Source: JBASRP01 sp044866075
GTDB lineage: Bacteria > Actinomycetota > AC-67
DNA length: 25,863 bases
Assembly: GCA_044866075.1 (NCBI GenBank)
Contig: JBIOTQ010000114.1
Location: 1 to 25,863, forward strand
Direction of reading: 5' to 3'
Shown here: positions 13,829 through 20,949 of the stretch, piece after piece
Layout of the letters: every line of letters begins with the position of its first letter
Numbering within the stretch: position 1 is the first letter of the stretch
Position numbers and translations under genes: made by a program
The notes under the pieces: model-generated
The model's database searches: none
What the model saw: only the letters and a program-made list of their open reading frames with translations
What the model was told of the DNA's origin: nothing

Positions 13829-14479
13829 ATGCCGGTCGAACGCCTCACGCCTGAGCGCCGCCGCGAGATGACGAGGGAGGCCCTCGTCGAAGCCGCGGCC
13901 GACGTTTTCGCCCGCCGCGGGTTTCACGCGGCGTCGTTGGATGAGATCGCCGAAAGCGCCGGGTTCACGCGCGGCGCGATCTATTCGAACTTCGGCGGCA
14001 AAGAGGACCTATTCCTCGCGGTCCTCGATTTCGCGATCAGCGGACAGCTGGAGGCGTTCGGCGAGGTGATGGAGGGAACGTCCGATCGATCGGACGTGGA
14101 AGTGGCCGCTGCGGCGTCTCAAGTCTGGACCCACACGGTTCGGGAGAATTCGAGGCTCGCGCTGTTGTCGCTCGAGCTGCGGTTGTACGCGATGCGGAAT
14201 CCGGACTTCCGGCGTCGACTGGCGGAGGCGGAGCGCCGTCAAACCGACCGCATCGCGTCGTTCATCGTCGCTCAATCGACCAATCTGGGGCACCGCCTCC
14301 GCATCCCGCCGCGCGAGCTCGCAGAGATCCTCAGCGCCGCGTCCGTCGGTCTCAGCCAGATCGCCGCCATCGACGCGGAGCGCGGCGACTACTACGACCG
14401 CGTCTCGCAGCTATTCCTCGGCTTCATCGCCGAGCACATCGCCGAGCCCGACGAGAAGGCCGAGCCGAAGAAGAGCTAG
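13829..14479 (+). CDS. TetR/AcrR-family transcriptional regulator
   Basis: One-component repressor of 216 residues from the chosen start MPVERLTPERRREM. The N-terminal helix-turn-helix is clear: ALVEAAADVFARRGFHAASLDEIAESAGFTRGAIYSNFGGKEDLFLAVL, with GFTRGAIYSNFGGKEDL as recognition helix and the following conserved turn. The C-terminal domain is helical, ends in Lys/Glu-rich residues and would bind the inducer. An in-frame ATG at 13793 would add twelve residues but sits almost on the predicted transcription start; the ATG at 13829 has AGGG five bases upstream, so it is preferred. The gene is divergent from the MmpL operon and shares operators with it. TetR proteins beside MmpL exporters commonly sense the exported or a related lipid (family knowledge). 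Its stop shares CTAG with the convergent hydrolase gene. Confidence 0.92.
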   Translation: MPVERLTPERRREMTREALVEAAADVFARRGFHAASLDEIAESAGFTRGAIYSNFGGKEDLFLAVLDFAISGQLEAFGEVMEGTSDRSDVEVAAAASQVWTHTVRENSRLALLSLELRLYAMRNPDFRRRLAEAERRQTDRIASFIVAQSTNLGHRLRIPPRELAEILSAASVGLSQIAAIDAERGDYYDRVSQLFLGFIAEHIAEPDEKAEPKKS

Positions 14480-15330
14480 AGCGACGCGCTGGTCGGCGAT
14501 CCCGGCGCGTGTGCGACCATCCCCGCGATCTCGTCGGCCAGATCCGACGCGAACCCTTCGGTGAAACCGTCCTCCGCGTGCCCGAAGTGCGGAACCAATC
14601 GCAATTTCTTGGGCTCGGGCGCGTGGTCGTAGAGCTCCTGCGCGTCGCTCGCCGAGAAGAAGTGATCGTCCTCGCCGTGGATCAATAGGATCGGCGCGTG
14701 GACCTTCTCGATCGCCCGCACCGGTGGATCGGGGTTCCCCCAGTCGAGGTTGATCCGGGTCCCGAACAGACGCCGGAACATCGAGCGTCCGAACGGGCTC
14801 GTGAAGATCCACGTCATCCTCCGCACGGCTTTCGTGTCCGATGTCCCCCACCGCGCCGGCGTCGAGATCGCCACGACGGCGTCCGGCGGGTTGTCCGCGG
14901 CGGCGGCGCGGATCACGGCGATGCCGCCGAGCGACGCGCCCGCGGTCACGACGCGGCGGTATCCGCGGCGGCGCATGTAGTCCACGGCGGCCAGCACGTC
15001 GAGCGCCTCGAGTTCGCCTCCCGTGCACCATCCGGCCGACTGGCCGTGCCCGCGCAGGTCGAAAACCAGCACGGGGAACCGGCGCGCGATCCCCTCGGCG
15101 AGGATCCGGATCTTCGGTTTCGTTCGATATCCGTTGAACCCGTGGACGACGACGACGCCGGTGTCTCCGCCGGCGTCGGGAAGCAACGTGCCGGCGAGAC
15201 GCACCTCATCGGACGTATCGAACCAGACGTGCGAATGTGGCGCGTTGTAGGTGCTTCGGCTGCGGGCGAGGTTGCCGATCAGTCCGTGCGTTTTCCATCG
15301 TGCGGTGTTCATTGGGAGGCGGCGGCTCAC
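14476..15330 (-). CDS. alpha/beta hydrolase
   Basis: Protein of 284 residues. Triad: Ser133 in GASLGG (131-136), Asp222 in HGEDDHFFS, and His251 in PHFGHAED. The strand-3 motif VVHGFNGYR (61-69) and DLRGHGQSAG (91-100) are typical of the family, with a short cap. No clear signal peptide is visible. The N-terminal thirty residues are basic. GTG at 15330 is chosen because AAGGAG lies five bases upstream; an internal ATG at 15312 has no such site. Likely an esterase, lysophospholipase-like or peptidase-like hydrolase of unknown substrate. It is divergent from the GlnR-like gene and converges on the TetR gene with a shared CTAG stop. Confidence 0.92.
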   Translation of the reverse strand: MSRRLPMNTARWKTHGLIGNLARSRSTYNAPHSHVWFDTSDEVRLAGTLLPDAGGDTGVVVVHGFNGYRTKPKIRILAEGIARRFPVLVFDLRGHGQSAGWCTGGELEALDVLAAVDYMRRRGYRRVVTAGASLGGIAVIRAAAADNPPDAVVAISTPARWGTSDTKAVRRMTWIFTSPFGRSMFRRLFGTRINLDWGNPDPPVRAIEKVHAPILLIHGEDDHFFSASDAQELYDHAPEPKKLRLVPHFGHAEDGFTEGFASDLADEIAGMVAHAPGSPTSASL

Positions 15331-15339
15331 GGATACTCC

Positions 15340-15368
15340 TTGAGAGGCCCTCGGGCGTCTGCTACTTT
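15340..15368 (+). promoter_or_regulatory. promoter of the GlnR-like/glutamine synthetase operon
   Basis: TTGAGA (15340-15345) and TACTTT (15363-15368) with a 17-base spacer. Transcription would begin around 15375, giving a leader of about 96 bases. That leader starts GGAGGG and contains two hairpins. The region also carries the start of the divergent hydrolase gene. Confidence 0.5.
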
Positions 15369-15408
15369 GCCCTCGGAGGGTGGCCGTCGCAAGCCGTTCT
15401 CCCCAGGC

Positions 15409-15434
15409 AAAGGCGCCGGGTCGACCGGCGCTTT
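15409..15434 (+). terminator. terminator-like hairpin in the glutamine synthetase operon leader
   Basis: GCGCCGG and CCGGCGC pair perfectly around a five-base GTCGA loop. The stem is extended by a G-U and two A-U pairs and followed by a U-rich stretch (CGCATTTCTTT). It lies inside the leader, 36 bases before the GTG. No upstream gene on this strand needs it, so it may act as an attenuator. A preceding hairpin (GGAGG with TTCTCC, then GGC with GCC, 15375-15402) could influence it. Confidence 0.5.
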
Positions 15435-15470
15435 CGCATTTCTTTAGACGGTTCCGCCGAACGGAGAGCT

Positions 15471-16139
15471 GTGGCCGACATCGAGATCCTGACCGAGCGC
15501 GCGACCGACCTCGCCCCGCTCGTGTCCGCGCTCGAGGCGGGTGGGCACCGCGTCGCCGTCGCGCCGCTCGCCGAGTCGCTCGGCCACGGACCAGATCCGG
15601 CGATCGCGTTCGTCGACACGGTCAAGGACTTCGGCCGCGGGCGCGACGCGTGTCGCGGGATCCGCGCATCCTCGCCACGGGTCCACATCATCGCGATCGT
15701 TGGGGTCGAGATCCTCGACGCGTTCGGACCCGACTGGGGCGCCGACTCGTTCGTCGCCGAGGGGGCGACCCCCGAAGAGTTCCTCGCGCGCGTGCGCATC
15801 GCGATCGGGACGTCGCTGGACGACGCGGCGTCGGTGCTACGCGTCGGCGAGCTCGCGATCGACCCCGAGACGTACCAGGTGCGGCTCAAGGGCCGGCCCC
15901 TCGACCTCACCTATAAGGAGTTCCAGCTGCTCCTCTATCTGGCGGAACGGCCGGGACGCGTCTTCTCGCGATCGCGACTGCTGCAAGAGGTCTGGGGGTA
16001 CGATTTCTTCGGCGGCACGCGAACCGTCGACGTGCACGTACGGCGCCTGCGCGCGAAGCTCGGCGCCGAGCACGAAGCGATGATCGCGACCGTCCGCAAC
16101 GTGGGCTACAAGCTCGAACCCCCGGCGAGGGCGCGCTAG
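15471..16139 (+). CDS. GlnR-like orphan response-regulator-type transcription factor
   Basis: Protein of 222 residues in the OmpR/PhoB two-domain arrangement. The N-terminal receiver-like domain is degenerate: only Asp49 (AIAFVDTVK) is at the phospho-acceptor position, and the acidic pair expected after strand 1 is absent (MADIEILTERA). This is the atypical form known for actinobacterial GlnR. The C-terminal winged helix covers about 123-217, with LTYKEFQLLLYLAERPGRVF, RLLQEVWG and RTVDVHVRRLRAKL, ending in VRNVGYKLE. The GTG start has GGAGAG two bases upstream and gives a canonical N terminus. The glutamine synthetase ATG follows its TAG with no gap, so it probably controls nitrogen assimilation. 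A homologous regulator of another pathway cannot be excluded. Confidence 0.85.
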   Translation: MADIEILTERATDLAPLVSALEAGGHRVAVAPLAESLGHGPDPAIAFVDTVKDFGRGRDACRGIRASSPRVHIIAIVGVEILDAFGPDWGADSFVAEGATPEEFLARVRIAIGTSLDDAASVLRVGELAIDPETYQVRLKGRPLDLTYKEFQLLLYLAERPGRVFSRSRLLQEVWGYDFFGGTRTVDVHVRRLRAKLGAEHEAMIATVRNVGYKLEPPARAR

Positions 16140-17456
16140 ATGCTCGATCAGGAGTACGTGCTCCGAACGGTCGAGGAGCGGGACATCCGCTTCATCCGGC
16201 TGTGGTTCACCGACGTTCTCGGTTTCCTGAAGTCGTTCGCGATCACGCCGACCGAGCTCGAGACCGCGTTCGACGAAGGGATGGGCTTCGACGGCTCGGC
16301 CATCGAAGGGTTCGCGCGGCTGCAGGAGTCAGACATGGTCGCGCGGCCGGACCCGTCGACCTTTCAGATCCTGCCGTGGCGTCCGGGCGAGCAGGGTGTG
16401 GCGCGCATGTTCTGCGATGTGCACACGCCGGACGGCGAGCCGTTCAGCGGCGACCCGCGCCACGTCTTGCGCCGGACGATCGCGCGCGCGCAGGAGATGG
16501 GCTTCACCTTCTACGTCGGGCCCGAGCTCGAGTACTTCTACTTCGCGGACTCCTCGTCGACGGACCCGCTCGACCAGGGCGGCTACTTCGACCTGACGCC
16601 CCTCGACATCGCGTCCGACCTCCGGAAGCGCACCGTCTTCTACCTGGAATCGATGGGCATCTCGGTCGAGTCGGTGCACCACGAGGTCGCACCGTCCCAG
16701 CACGAGATCGTGCTGCGCGACACCGACGCGCTGACCATGGCCGACAACGTGATGACCGCGCGCCTGGCGGTGAAGGAGGTCGCGCAGGAGGCCGGCCTGT
16801 ACGCGACGTTCATGCCGAAGCCGGTGCAGGGCGCGTTCGGATCGGGCATGCACACGCACATGGCGTTGTACGAAGGAGACCGGAACGCCTTCTTCGACCC
16901 CGACGAGGAGTACCGCCTGTCGAAGGTGGCCAAGGCGTTCATCGCCGGCATGCTGCGCCACGCGCGCGAGATCACCGCGGTCTGCAACCAGTGGGTGAAC
17001 TCGTACAAGCGGCTCGTGCCCGGTTTCGAGGCGCCGGTGCACATCTGCTGGGCCCGGCAGAACCGCTCGGCGCTACTCCGGATCCCAACGTCGATGGGCA
17101 AGGGCGACGTGCGCGTCGAGTTCCGCAGCCCCGACCCGGCGTGCAATCCGTACCTCGCGTTCGCACTGATGCTGTCGGCCGGGTTGCAGGGCATCGCCGA
17201 CAACGCCGAGCTGCCGCCGCCTGCCTCGGACAACATCTACGAGATGACGGTCGCCGAGCGGCGGGCCGCCGGCATCGAGTCCCTCCCCGAGGACCTGTCG
17301 GAGGCCGTCGTCGCCATGGAACGCTCGTCGCTCGTGCGCGCGACGCTCGGCGATCACCTCTTCGAGTTCTTCGCGCGCAACAAGCGCACCGAATGGGAGG
17401 CGTACAAAGCGTACGTCTCGCCCTTCGAGATCGAACGTTCGCTTCCCGTCCTCTAG
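16140..17456 (+). CDS. glnA: glutamine synthetase, type I-alpha
   Basis: Forms glutamine from glutamate, ammonia and ATP; a cytoplasmic dodecamer in this family. The protein has 438 residues, the length of the short I-alpha (Bacillus/archaeal) form. Motifs: FDGSAIEGF (50-58), metal-binding GPELEYF (127-133), HHEVAPSQHEI (180-190), GSGMHTHM with His238 (234-241), and the ATP/glutamate loop NSYKRLVPGFEAP (287-299). There is no adenylylation-site motif near the C terminus, so it should not be controlled by GlnE. Arg60 in EGFARLQESDM corresponds to the arginine used for feedback inhibition in the Bacillus enzyme (family knowledge). The ATG directly follows the TAG of the GlnR-like gene, suggesting coupled translation. 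Confidence 0.96.
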   Translation: MLDQEYVLRTVEERDIRFIRLWFTDVLGFLKSFAITPTELETAFDEGMGFDGSAIEGFARLQESDMVARPDPSTFQILPWRPGEQGVARMFCDVHTPDGEPFSGDPRHVLRRTIARAQEMGFTFYVGPELEYFYFADSSSTDPLDQGGYFDLTPLDIASDLRKRTVFYLESMGISVESVHHEVAPSQHEIVLRDTDALTMADNVMTARLAVKEVAQEAGLYATFMPKPVQGAFGSGMHTHMALYEGDRNAFFDPDEEYRLSKVAKAFIAGMLRHAREITAVCNQWVNSYKRLVPGFEAPVHICWARQNRSALLRIPTSMGKGDVRVEFRSPDPACNPYLAFALMLSAGLQGIADNAELPPPASDNIYEMTVAERRAAGIESLPEDLSEAVVAMERSSLVRATLGDHLFEFFARNKRTEWEAYKAYVSPFEIERSLPVL

Positions 17457-17637
17457 AACGGGCGAGCACCGCCAGCGCTTCTACGCACTGTCTCGCACCG
17501 GCACGTAGTCCGTCCAGGCTATGCCTGGTCAAAGGACGGGTCCACCGTTCCCATCTTTCCGCAGGACGCTCCAGAACAATCGGACAGCGTCCGACACTCA
17601 GAGTGACGGAACTACTACCTGAGGATGGGTTACGGGG
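17457..17637 (+). other. noncoding leader with several hairpins before the CAP-domain gene
   Basis: No gene is seen in this 181-base gap. It can fold into a two-layer hairpin (outer CCGTCC/GGACGG, 17510-17539, enclosing AGGC/GCCT; alternatively CCAGGC-TAT-GCCTGG at 17514-17528), a seven-base stem GGACGCT/AGCGTCC (17564-17592, loop 15) and a small CACTC/GAGTG stem. None is followed by a U-run. It may be a structured 5' UTR or part of the glnA 3' end. I could not match it to a known riboswitch class. Confidence 0.4.
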
Positions 17638-18099
17638 ATGCAGGCAGTCATCGAGCGCCGGCGATCGATCGCCACGATCGGTTTCCTTCTGGTCCTCTTC
17701 CTACTGCTCGGCTTCCTGGCGCCGAAGCACGCCGACGCCACCACGACGTCCGAGCGCTACATGGTCTACTTGATCAACAAGGCGCGCGCGTCCCACGGCA
17801 AACACGCGCTGCGCATCAACGACAGCCTCTCCAACTACGCACGCAAGCACAGCCGCACGATGGCGGCGAAGGACAAGCTGTACCACAACCCGTACCTGGC
17901 CAGTTGGCTGGACGACTGGAGCTGGACGATCCTCGGCGAGAACGTGGGCGTCGGCGGCTCGGTCTTCTCGCTCCACAAGGCGTTCATGGCGAGCCCGAGC
18001 CACAAGGCGAATAACCTCGACCGCCGGTTCCGCACCATCGGCGTCGGGATCGTCTCGAGCGGCGGGCGCCTCTGGGTCACGGTCATCTTCCGCGGATAA
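17638..18099 (+). CDS. secreted CAP-domain (YkwD/SCP-like) protein
   Basis: Protein of 153 residues. A basic start (MQAVIERRRS) and hydrophobic helix (IATIGFLLVLFLLLGFLAP, 11-29) with a possible cleavage after HADA form a signal peptide. The CAP domain follows: MVYLINKARASHGKHAL (42-58), LSNYARKHSRTMAAKDKLYHN with His71 and His83, GENVGVGGS with Glu101 (100-108), and HKAFMASPSHKANNLDRRF with His122, then the strand TIGVGI. These His and Glu positions match the conserved CAP cavity residues. Bacterial single-domain CAP proteins are extracellular and their biochemical role is largely unknown; some associate with spores or the cell wall. A strong hairpin lies after the stop. Confidence 0.92.
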   Translation: MQAVIERRRSIATIGFLLVLFLLLGFLAPKHADATTTSERYMVYLINKARASHGKHALRINDSLSNYARKHSRTMAAKDKLYHNPYLASWLDDWSWTILGENVGVGGSVFSLHKAFMASPSHKANNLDRRFRTIGVGIVSSGGRLWVTVIFRG

Positions 18100-18115
18100 C
18101 CGCGATCGAAATGGC

Positions 18116-18143
18116 GGAGGGCGGCTCTGGTGAGCCGCCCTCC
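18116..18143 (+). terminator. strong hairpin after the CAP-domain gene
   Basis: GGAGGGCGGCTC and GAGCCGCCCTCC form a perfect twelve-base stem with a TGGT loop, 17 bases after the stop codon. There is no U-run, so it may work as a Rho-independent terminator of the actinobacterial I-shaped type or protect the mRNA end. A second, smaller CGACG/CGTCG stem follows. Confidence 0.65.
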
Positions 18144-18188
18144 CGACGTTCGAGCGTCGAAGGTCCTGCTGCTAGATTGCTCGCGGCA

Positions 18189-18260
18189 GGGCCGCTAGCT
18201 CAACGGGTAGAGCACCGGGCTTTTAACCCGGCGGACCGGGTTCGAGTCCTGGGCGGCCCA
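18189..18260 (+). tRNA. trnK: tRNA-Lys (anticodon TTT)
   Basis: A full cloverleaf can be drawn. The acceptor stem is GGGCCGC/GCGGCCC, the D-arm GCTC/GAGC, and the anticodon stem CCGGG/CCCGG with loop CTTTTAA and anticodon TTT at 18222-18224. The T-arm is CCGGG-TTCGAGT-CCTGG with one G-U pair. The discriminator is A at 18260. CCA is not encoded. A TAGATT box at 18173-18178 could be its -10 element. Confidence 0.96.
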
Positions 18261-18301
18261 CCTCGGCAGGAGCCCAAGCTCGTCCGTCGAACGCGTCCCG
18301 C

Positions 18302-19543
18302 ATGAGGATCGGGCGCGCTTGCCTGGCCATCGCGGGACTGATCGCCGCCCTGGTCGGAGCTCCCCGCGCCGGTCTCGCCTGCTCCTGGCCCGCCGTCCTC
18401 GAGGCCGACACCCTCAACGTCGCGTATCCCGACGCCAACGCCACGTATTGGGTGACGCACTTCGTGGGAGTGCCCGGAGCACGCATCCGGATCGAGGGCT
18501 CCTACCCGGCCGCGCGCTACTTCTCCTTCCACGCCTACGACGAGGCCCAGCGACCGGTCGGGAGCCTCGCCGACTTCGAGATCGCCCCCGACGCCGGCAG
18601 CAGCAATCCCTTCGTGGTTCCGGGCGCGGCGGCGGGAGGGTCCTACACGGCGTTCATCGAGTTCAGCGCGCGCCCGACGGAGCCCGCGCCGAACACGCTG
18701 TATGCGGGAGCGACGACCGAGGGCGCTCCCAACCCTGCGGGCATGATCATCTATCGCGTGTACGTCCCCGACCAGGCCGGGGACCTCGCCGGAGGAGTCC
18801 CGCTTCCGGAGCTGACGCTGGAGACGATGGACGGCGCGATCGCGCTGCCGCTCGGGTCCTGCGATCCGGTCCCGCCGTCCACCGGCTCGCAGCTCCAGAA
18901 GTTGATCCGAGAGTCGTCGTTCCCCAACCAGGTGCCGCGCGCGGTGCCGTGGCCGCCGGCGCAGGATCCGCCTGAGTTCGTGAAGTTCTACTCGCTCGCC
19001 ACGAACGTGATCGACCGGTTGCCGCCGAACCCCGCGACGGATGCGATCCCGCGCGACACGAGCGGCGGCTTCCTCTCGAACCGGCACATCAACTATCTGT
19101 TCGCGCTCACCGCGCGCTCACTCGGCGACGTGTTCGTGATGCGCGCCCGGGCGCCGGTGGCTCCGGACACACGCGGCGGCGCCGACCCGACCGATCCCGC
19201 CGACGTCCGCTACTGGAGCGTGTGCCAGAACGACTTCATCACGCAGCGCTTCATCGCGTGCCTCGCCGACTTCGAGGTCGCCGTCGACCCGGACGGCTTC
19301 TTCACGATCGCCGTCAGCGACCCCGACGACAAGCCCGCGACGGCCAAGAACTGGCTCCCGTGGGGCGGTCCCTACTACGAAGGCAGCGTCATCTACCGCC
19401 ACATGCTGCCCTCGCCCGGTTTCACCGGCGCGATCCAGAACGTGCAGTACGGACAGAGCCCTCGCGAGGTGATGGGCGCGTACTTCCCGGAGGCGGCCTA
19501 CTGCACGACCTCGGAGTTCGACGCCGGCACCTGCTTCGGCTGA
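18302..19543 (+). CDS. secreted protein of unknown function
   Basis: Protein of 413 residues with a clear signal peptide (MRIGRACLAIAGLIAALVGA, cleavage probably before or near Cys27). I do not recognise a named family. The opening domain (VAYPDANATYWVTHF, RIRIEGSYPAARYFSFHAYD, FEIAPDAGSSNPFV) has strand patterns like those of extracytoplasmic beta-rich domains, and a second region (DVRYWSVCQNDF, FEVAVDPDGFFTIAVSDPDDKP, NWLPWGG) repeats this flavour. This recalls, but does not prove, the DUF1214/DUF1254 style of protein. Several cysteines (the signal-peptide junction, SCDPV, SVCQND, FIACLAD, YCTTSEF, TCFG) suggest disulfides. The ATG has only a weak ribosome site. It lies alone between tRNA-Lys and a small membrane peptide gene. 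Confidence 0.8.
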   Translation: MRIGRACLAIAGLIAALVGAPRAGLACSWPAVLEADTLNVAYPDANATYWVTHFVGVPGARIRIEGSYPAARYFSFHAYDEAQRPVGSLADFEIAPDAGSSNPFVVPGAAAGGSYTAFIEFSARPTEPAPNTLYAGATTEGAPNPAGMIIYRVYVPDQAGDLAGGVPLPELTLETMDGAIALPLGSCDPVPPSTGSQLQKLIRESSFPNQVPRAVPWPPAQDPPEFVKFYSLATNVIDRLPPNPATDAIPRDTSGGFLSNRHINYLFALTARSLGDVFVMRARAPVAPDTRGGADPTDPADVRYWSVCQNDFITQRFIACLADFEVAVDPDGFFTIAVSDPDDKPATAKNWLPWGGPYYEGSVIYRHMLPSPGFTGAIQNVQYGQSPREVMGAYFPEAAYCTTSEFDAGTCFG

Positions 19544-19627
19544 ACGCGCGCGGATTTTCGTTCCGAACGGGTCAAGACGGAACCGCCGGGCCTTGTCGGC
19601 TCGCGGTTTCGGGCGCACTCTGGGGTC

Positions 19628-19819
19628 GTGGGAAGCCCGAAGTTCGTCAAGATCGTCTTCTGGATGGCGCTGCTCATCGGCGGCGCCGTCTATGGGATCC
19701 GGTACATCGAGCGGAACCCGGACGTCGTCGACATCCGGAAGACTCAGCCGGGCGTCTACCGGCCGCAGCCGGCGCCGCCGCCGGGTGGCAACGGCGGGCA
19801 GATCGTGACCGTCCCTTAA
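19628..19819 (+). CDS. 63-residue single-pass membrane peptide
   Basis: Small frame beginning MGSPKFVKIVFWMALL with one hydrophobic helix (about 7-24, IVFWMALLIGGAVYGI), a charged middle (RYIERNPDVVDIRKTQ) and a Pro/Gly-rich tail ending QIVTVP. Not a recognised family. The start is GTG with no convincing ribosome site. Support comes from the membrane-protein pattern and from the stop, which shares TTAA with the convergent DinB gene as two other convergent pairs here do. A frame on the same strand in another register covers the same bases but has only Arg/Ser-rich sequence. Confidence 0.5.
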   Translation: MGSPKFVKIVFWMALLIGGAVYGIRYIERNPDVVDIRKTQPGVYRPQPAPPPGGNGGQIVTVP

Positions 19820-20352
19820 CCGGGCCCGCGATACCGCCGCAGCTGTTCGTCGCGCTGCTCGCGCACCCACTCGTTCGTGCGATCGAAGATCTGGACGACC
19901 GGCCAGCCGTTGAGGCCAGCGTACGCACCGATCTGCGCGCGGTGCGCGATCTCGTGCTCGGCCATCATCATCAAGGCGCGCCAGCCGGACACCTGGATCC
20001 CGCCGTCGCCGATCAGCTCGATCTTGGCGCGGAGCCGCTCGGGGCCGGCCGCCTCGACCCGCGACCGGAACTCGCTCATCGCGCGGTCGAGCGCCGGCGC
20101 CCAGCCGTCCCGCGGGCCGATCCGCTCCGGCCAGGCGTCCCACACCCAGCCGCGCCCGGCGAACGCGTCGGCGAAATAGAGACGGCCCTCGGCGAGGTGC
20201 TGGACGATCATCGGCACGCCCCACGCCTCCTCGGCCGAACCGGCCGCCGGCGTCCAGGTCTCCGCGTCCGGCGGCAGGACGGACACGTCGCGCACCGTGC
20301 GGCGATGAACGCCCTCGAACCAGTTGAGGAACGCTCCCAGGTCGGAGATCAC
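19816..20352 (-). CDS. DinB-family putative metal-dependent enzyme
   Basis: Protein of 178 residues with the four-helix DinB/YfiT-like arrangement. The three conserved metal-binding histidines are present: His52 in MIVQHLAEGRLYFADAF, and His133 and His137 in AEHEIAHRAQIGAY. Members include bacillithiol- or mycothiol-dependent transferases and many proteins of unknown role. An Actinomycetota host would make mycothiol-linked chemistry a possibility (inference). GTG at 20352 overlaps the stop of the DUF2269-like gene upstream (GTGA), so the two are coupled. The stop shares TTAA with the convergent small membrane peptide. Confidence 0.87.
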   Translation of the reverse strand: MISDLGAFLNWFEGVHRRTVRDVSVLPPDAETWTPAAGSAEEAWGVPMIVQHLAEGRLYFADAFAGRGWVWDAWPERIGPRDGWAPALDRAMSEFRSRVEAAGPERLRAKIELIGDGGIQVSGWRALMMMAEHEIAHRAQIGAYAGLNGWPVVQIFDRTNEWVREQRDEQLRRYRGPG

Positions 20353-20819
20353 GTCGGCTTCGTCACCATCAAGAAGACGATCACGATGACCAGCACCGCG
20401 AGAATCATCCCGACGATCGTTCCGCGCTGGGAGACCGCCTTGTACTCGGCCGTGCTGCCGCTTCCCGCCTCGAGCAGCCGAACCTGCTTGCGCAGCGTGG
20501 GCGTGTAGACGAGCGCGGCGAGGAGCGCGAGCACGATGTAGATGCCGAGCGCGGTCTTGAGCCACAGCTGGCTGAGGGGTTGAGGGCCGAAGCGCACCAT
20601 CAACAATCCGGTTATGAGAAGCAGGCCGTACGCGGGATTCGCGAAGCGATCGTCGAGCACCTTGATCCCACGCACGACGTGGAGTTCGTGCTCCGGCTCG
20701 CGCGCGGCGCGCGCCAGCCAGATCGCGTACGAGGCGTTGAAACCGACGGCGATGATCGCGAGCAAGACGTGGAAGAACTTGACCAGCGTGTAACTCGTGA
20801 GCCCCAGAACGACGGCCAT
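20349..20819 (-). CDS. DUF2269-like integral membrane protein
   Basis: Protein of 156 residues with four hydrophobic helices: LVKFFHVLLAIIAVGFNASYAIWL (12-35), NPAYGLLLITGLLMVRFG, LWLKTALGIYIVLALLAALVY and GTIVGMILAVLVIVIVFLMV. The first helix holds His17 and a short loop then leads to charged residues, the pattern of predicted membrane proteins annotated DUF2269. No function is established. The ATG at 20819 has GGGGGAGG upstream. It is coupled to the DinB gene behind it and divergent from csbD with a 130-base gap that carries the sigma-B-like promoter on the other strand. Confidence 0.8.
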   Translation of the reverse strand: MAVVLGLTSYTLVKFFHVLLAIIAVGFNASYAIWLARAAREPEHELHVVRGIKVLDDRFANPAYGLLLITGLLMVRFGPQPLSQLWLKTALGIYIVLALLAALVYTPTLRKQVRLLEAGSGSTAEYKAVSQRGTIVGMILAVLVIVIVFLMVTKPT

Positions 20820-20882
20820 TATCCGCCTCCCCCTCGCACCGCTTCGCACTCGGAGACTACATCCGTCGAGAGGAGACGTGCG

Positions 20883-20907
20883 GTTTCGTGCGCCGGGCGG
20901 CGGGTAT
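20883..20907 (+). promoter_or_regulatory. sigma-B/SigF-type stress promoter of the CsbD gene
   Basis: GTTT (20883-20886), fifteen bases, then GGGTAT (20902-20907). This matches the general-stress promoter pattern (GTTT, 14-16 bases, GGGTAT). It lies 43 bases before the CsbD start codon. In Bacillus subtilis csbD belongs to the sigma-B regulon, so motif and gene agree. Confidence 0.7.
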
Positions 20908-20949
20908 GCATAAAAGTGCTCGGTTGTGTCGAGCGCAAAGGAGGTTGTT

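Noticed and set aside
13530..14479. A toxin-antitoxin pair formed by the 64-residue peptide and the TetR-type protein
   Set aside because: The genes are divergent, the regulator is a normal TetR protein, and the peptide has no toxin features. The operator layout fits exporter control better.
15365..15412. A long-range stem CTTTGCC/GGCAAAG that would make a riboswitch-like P1 in the glutamine synthetase leader
   Set aside because: The 5' arm lies in the predicted -10 region and would not be transcribed if the promoter call is right. The remaining sequence does not satisfy the glycine or other riboswitch consensus I know.
17514..17528. CCAGGC-TAT-GCCTGG as an intrinsic terminator of glnA
   Set aside because: The stem is only six bases and is not followed by a U-run. 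It is recorded only as part of the unexplained leader.
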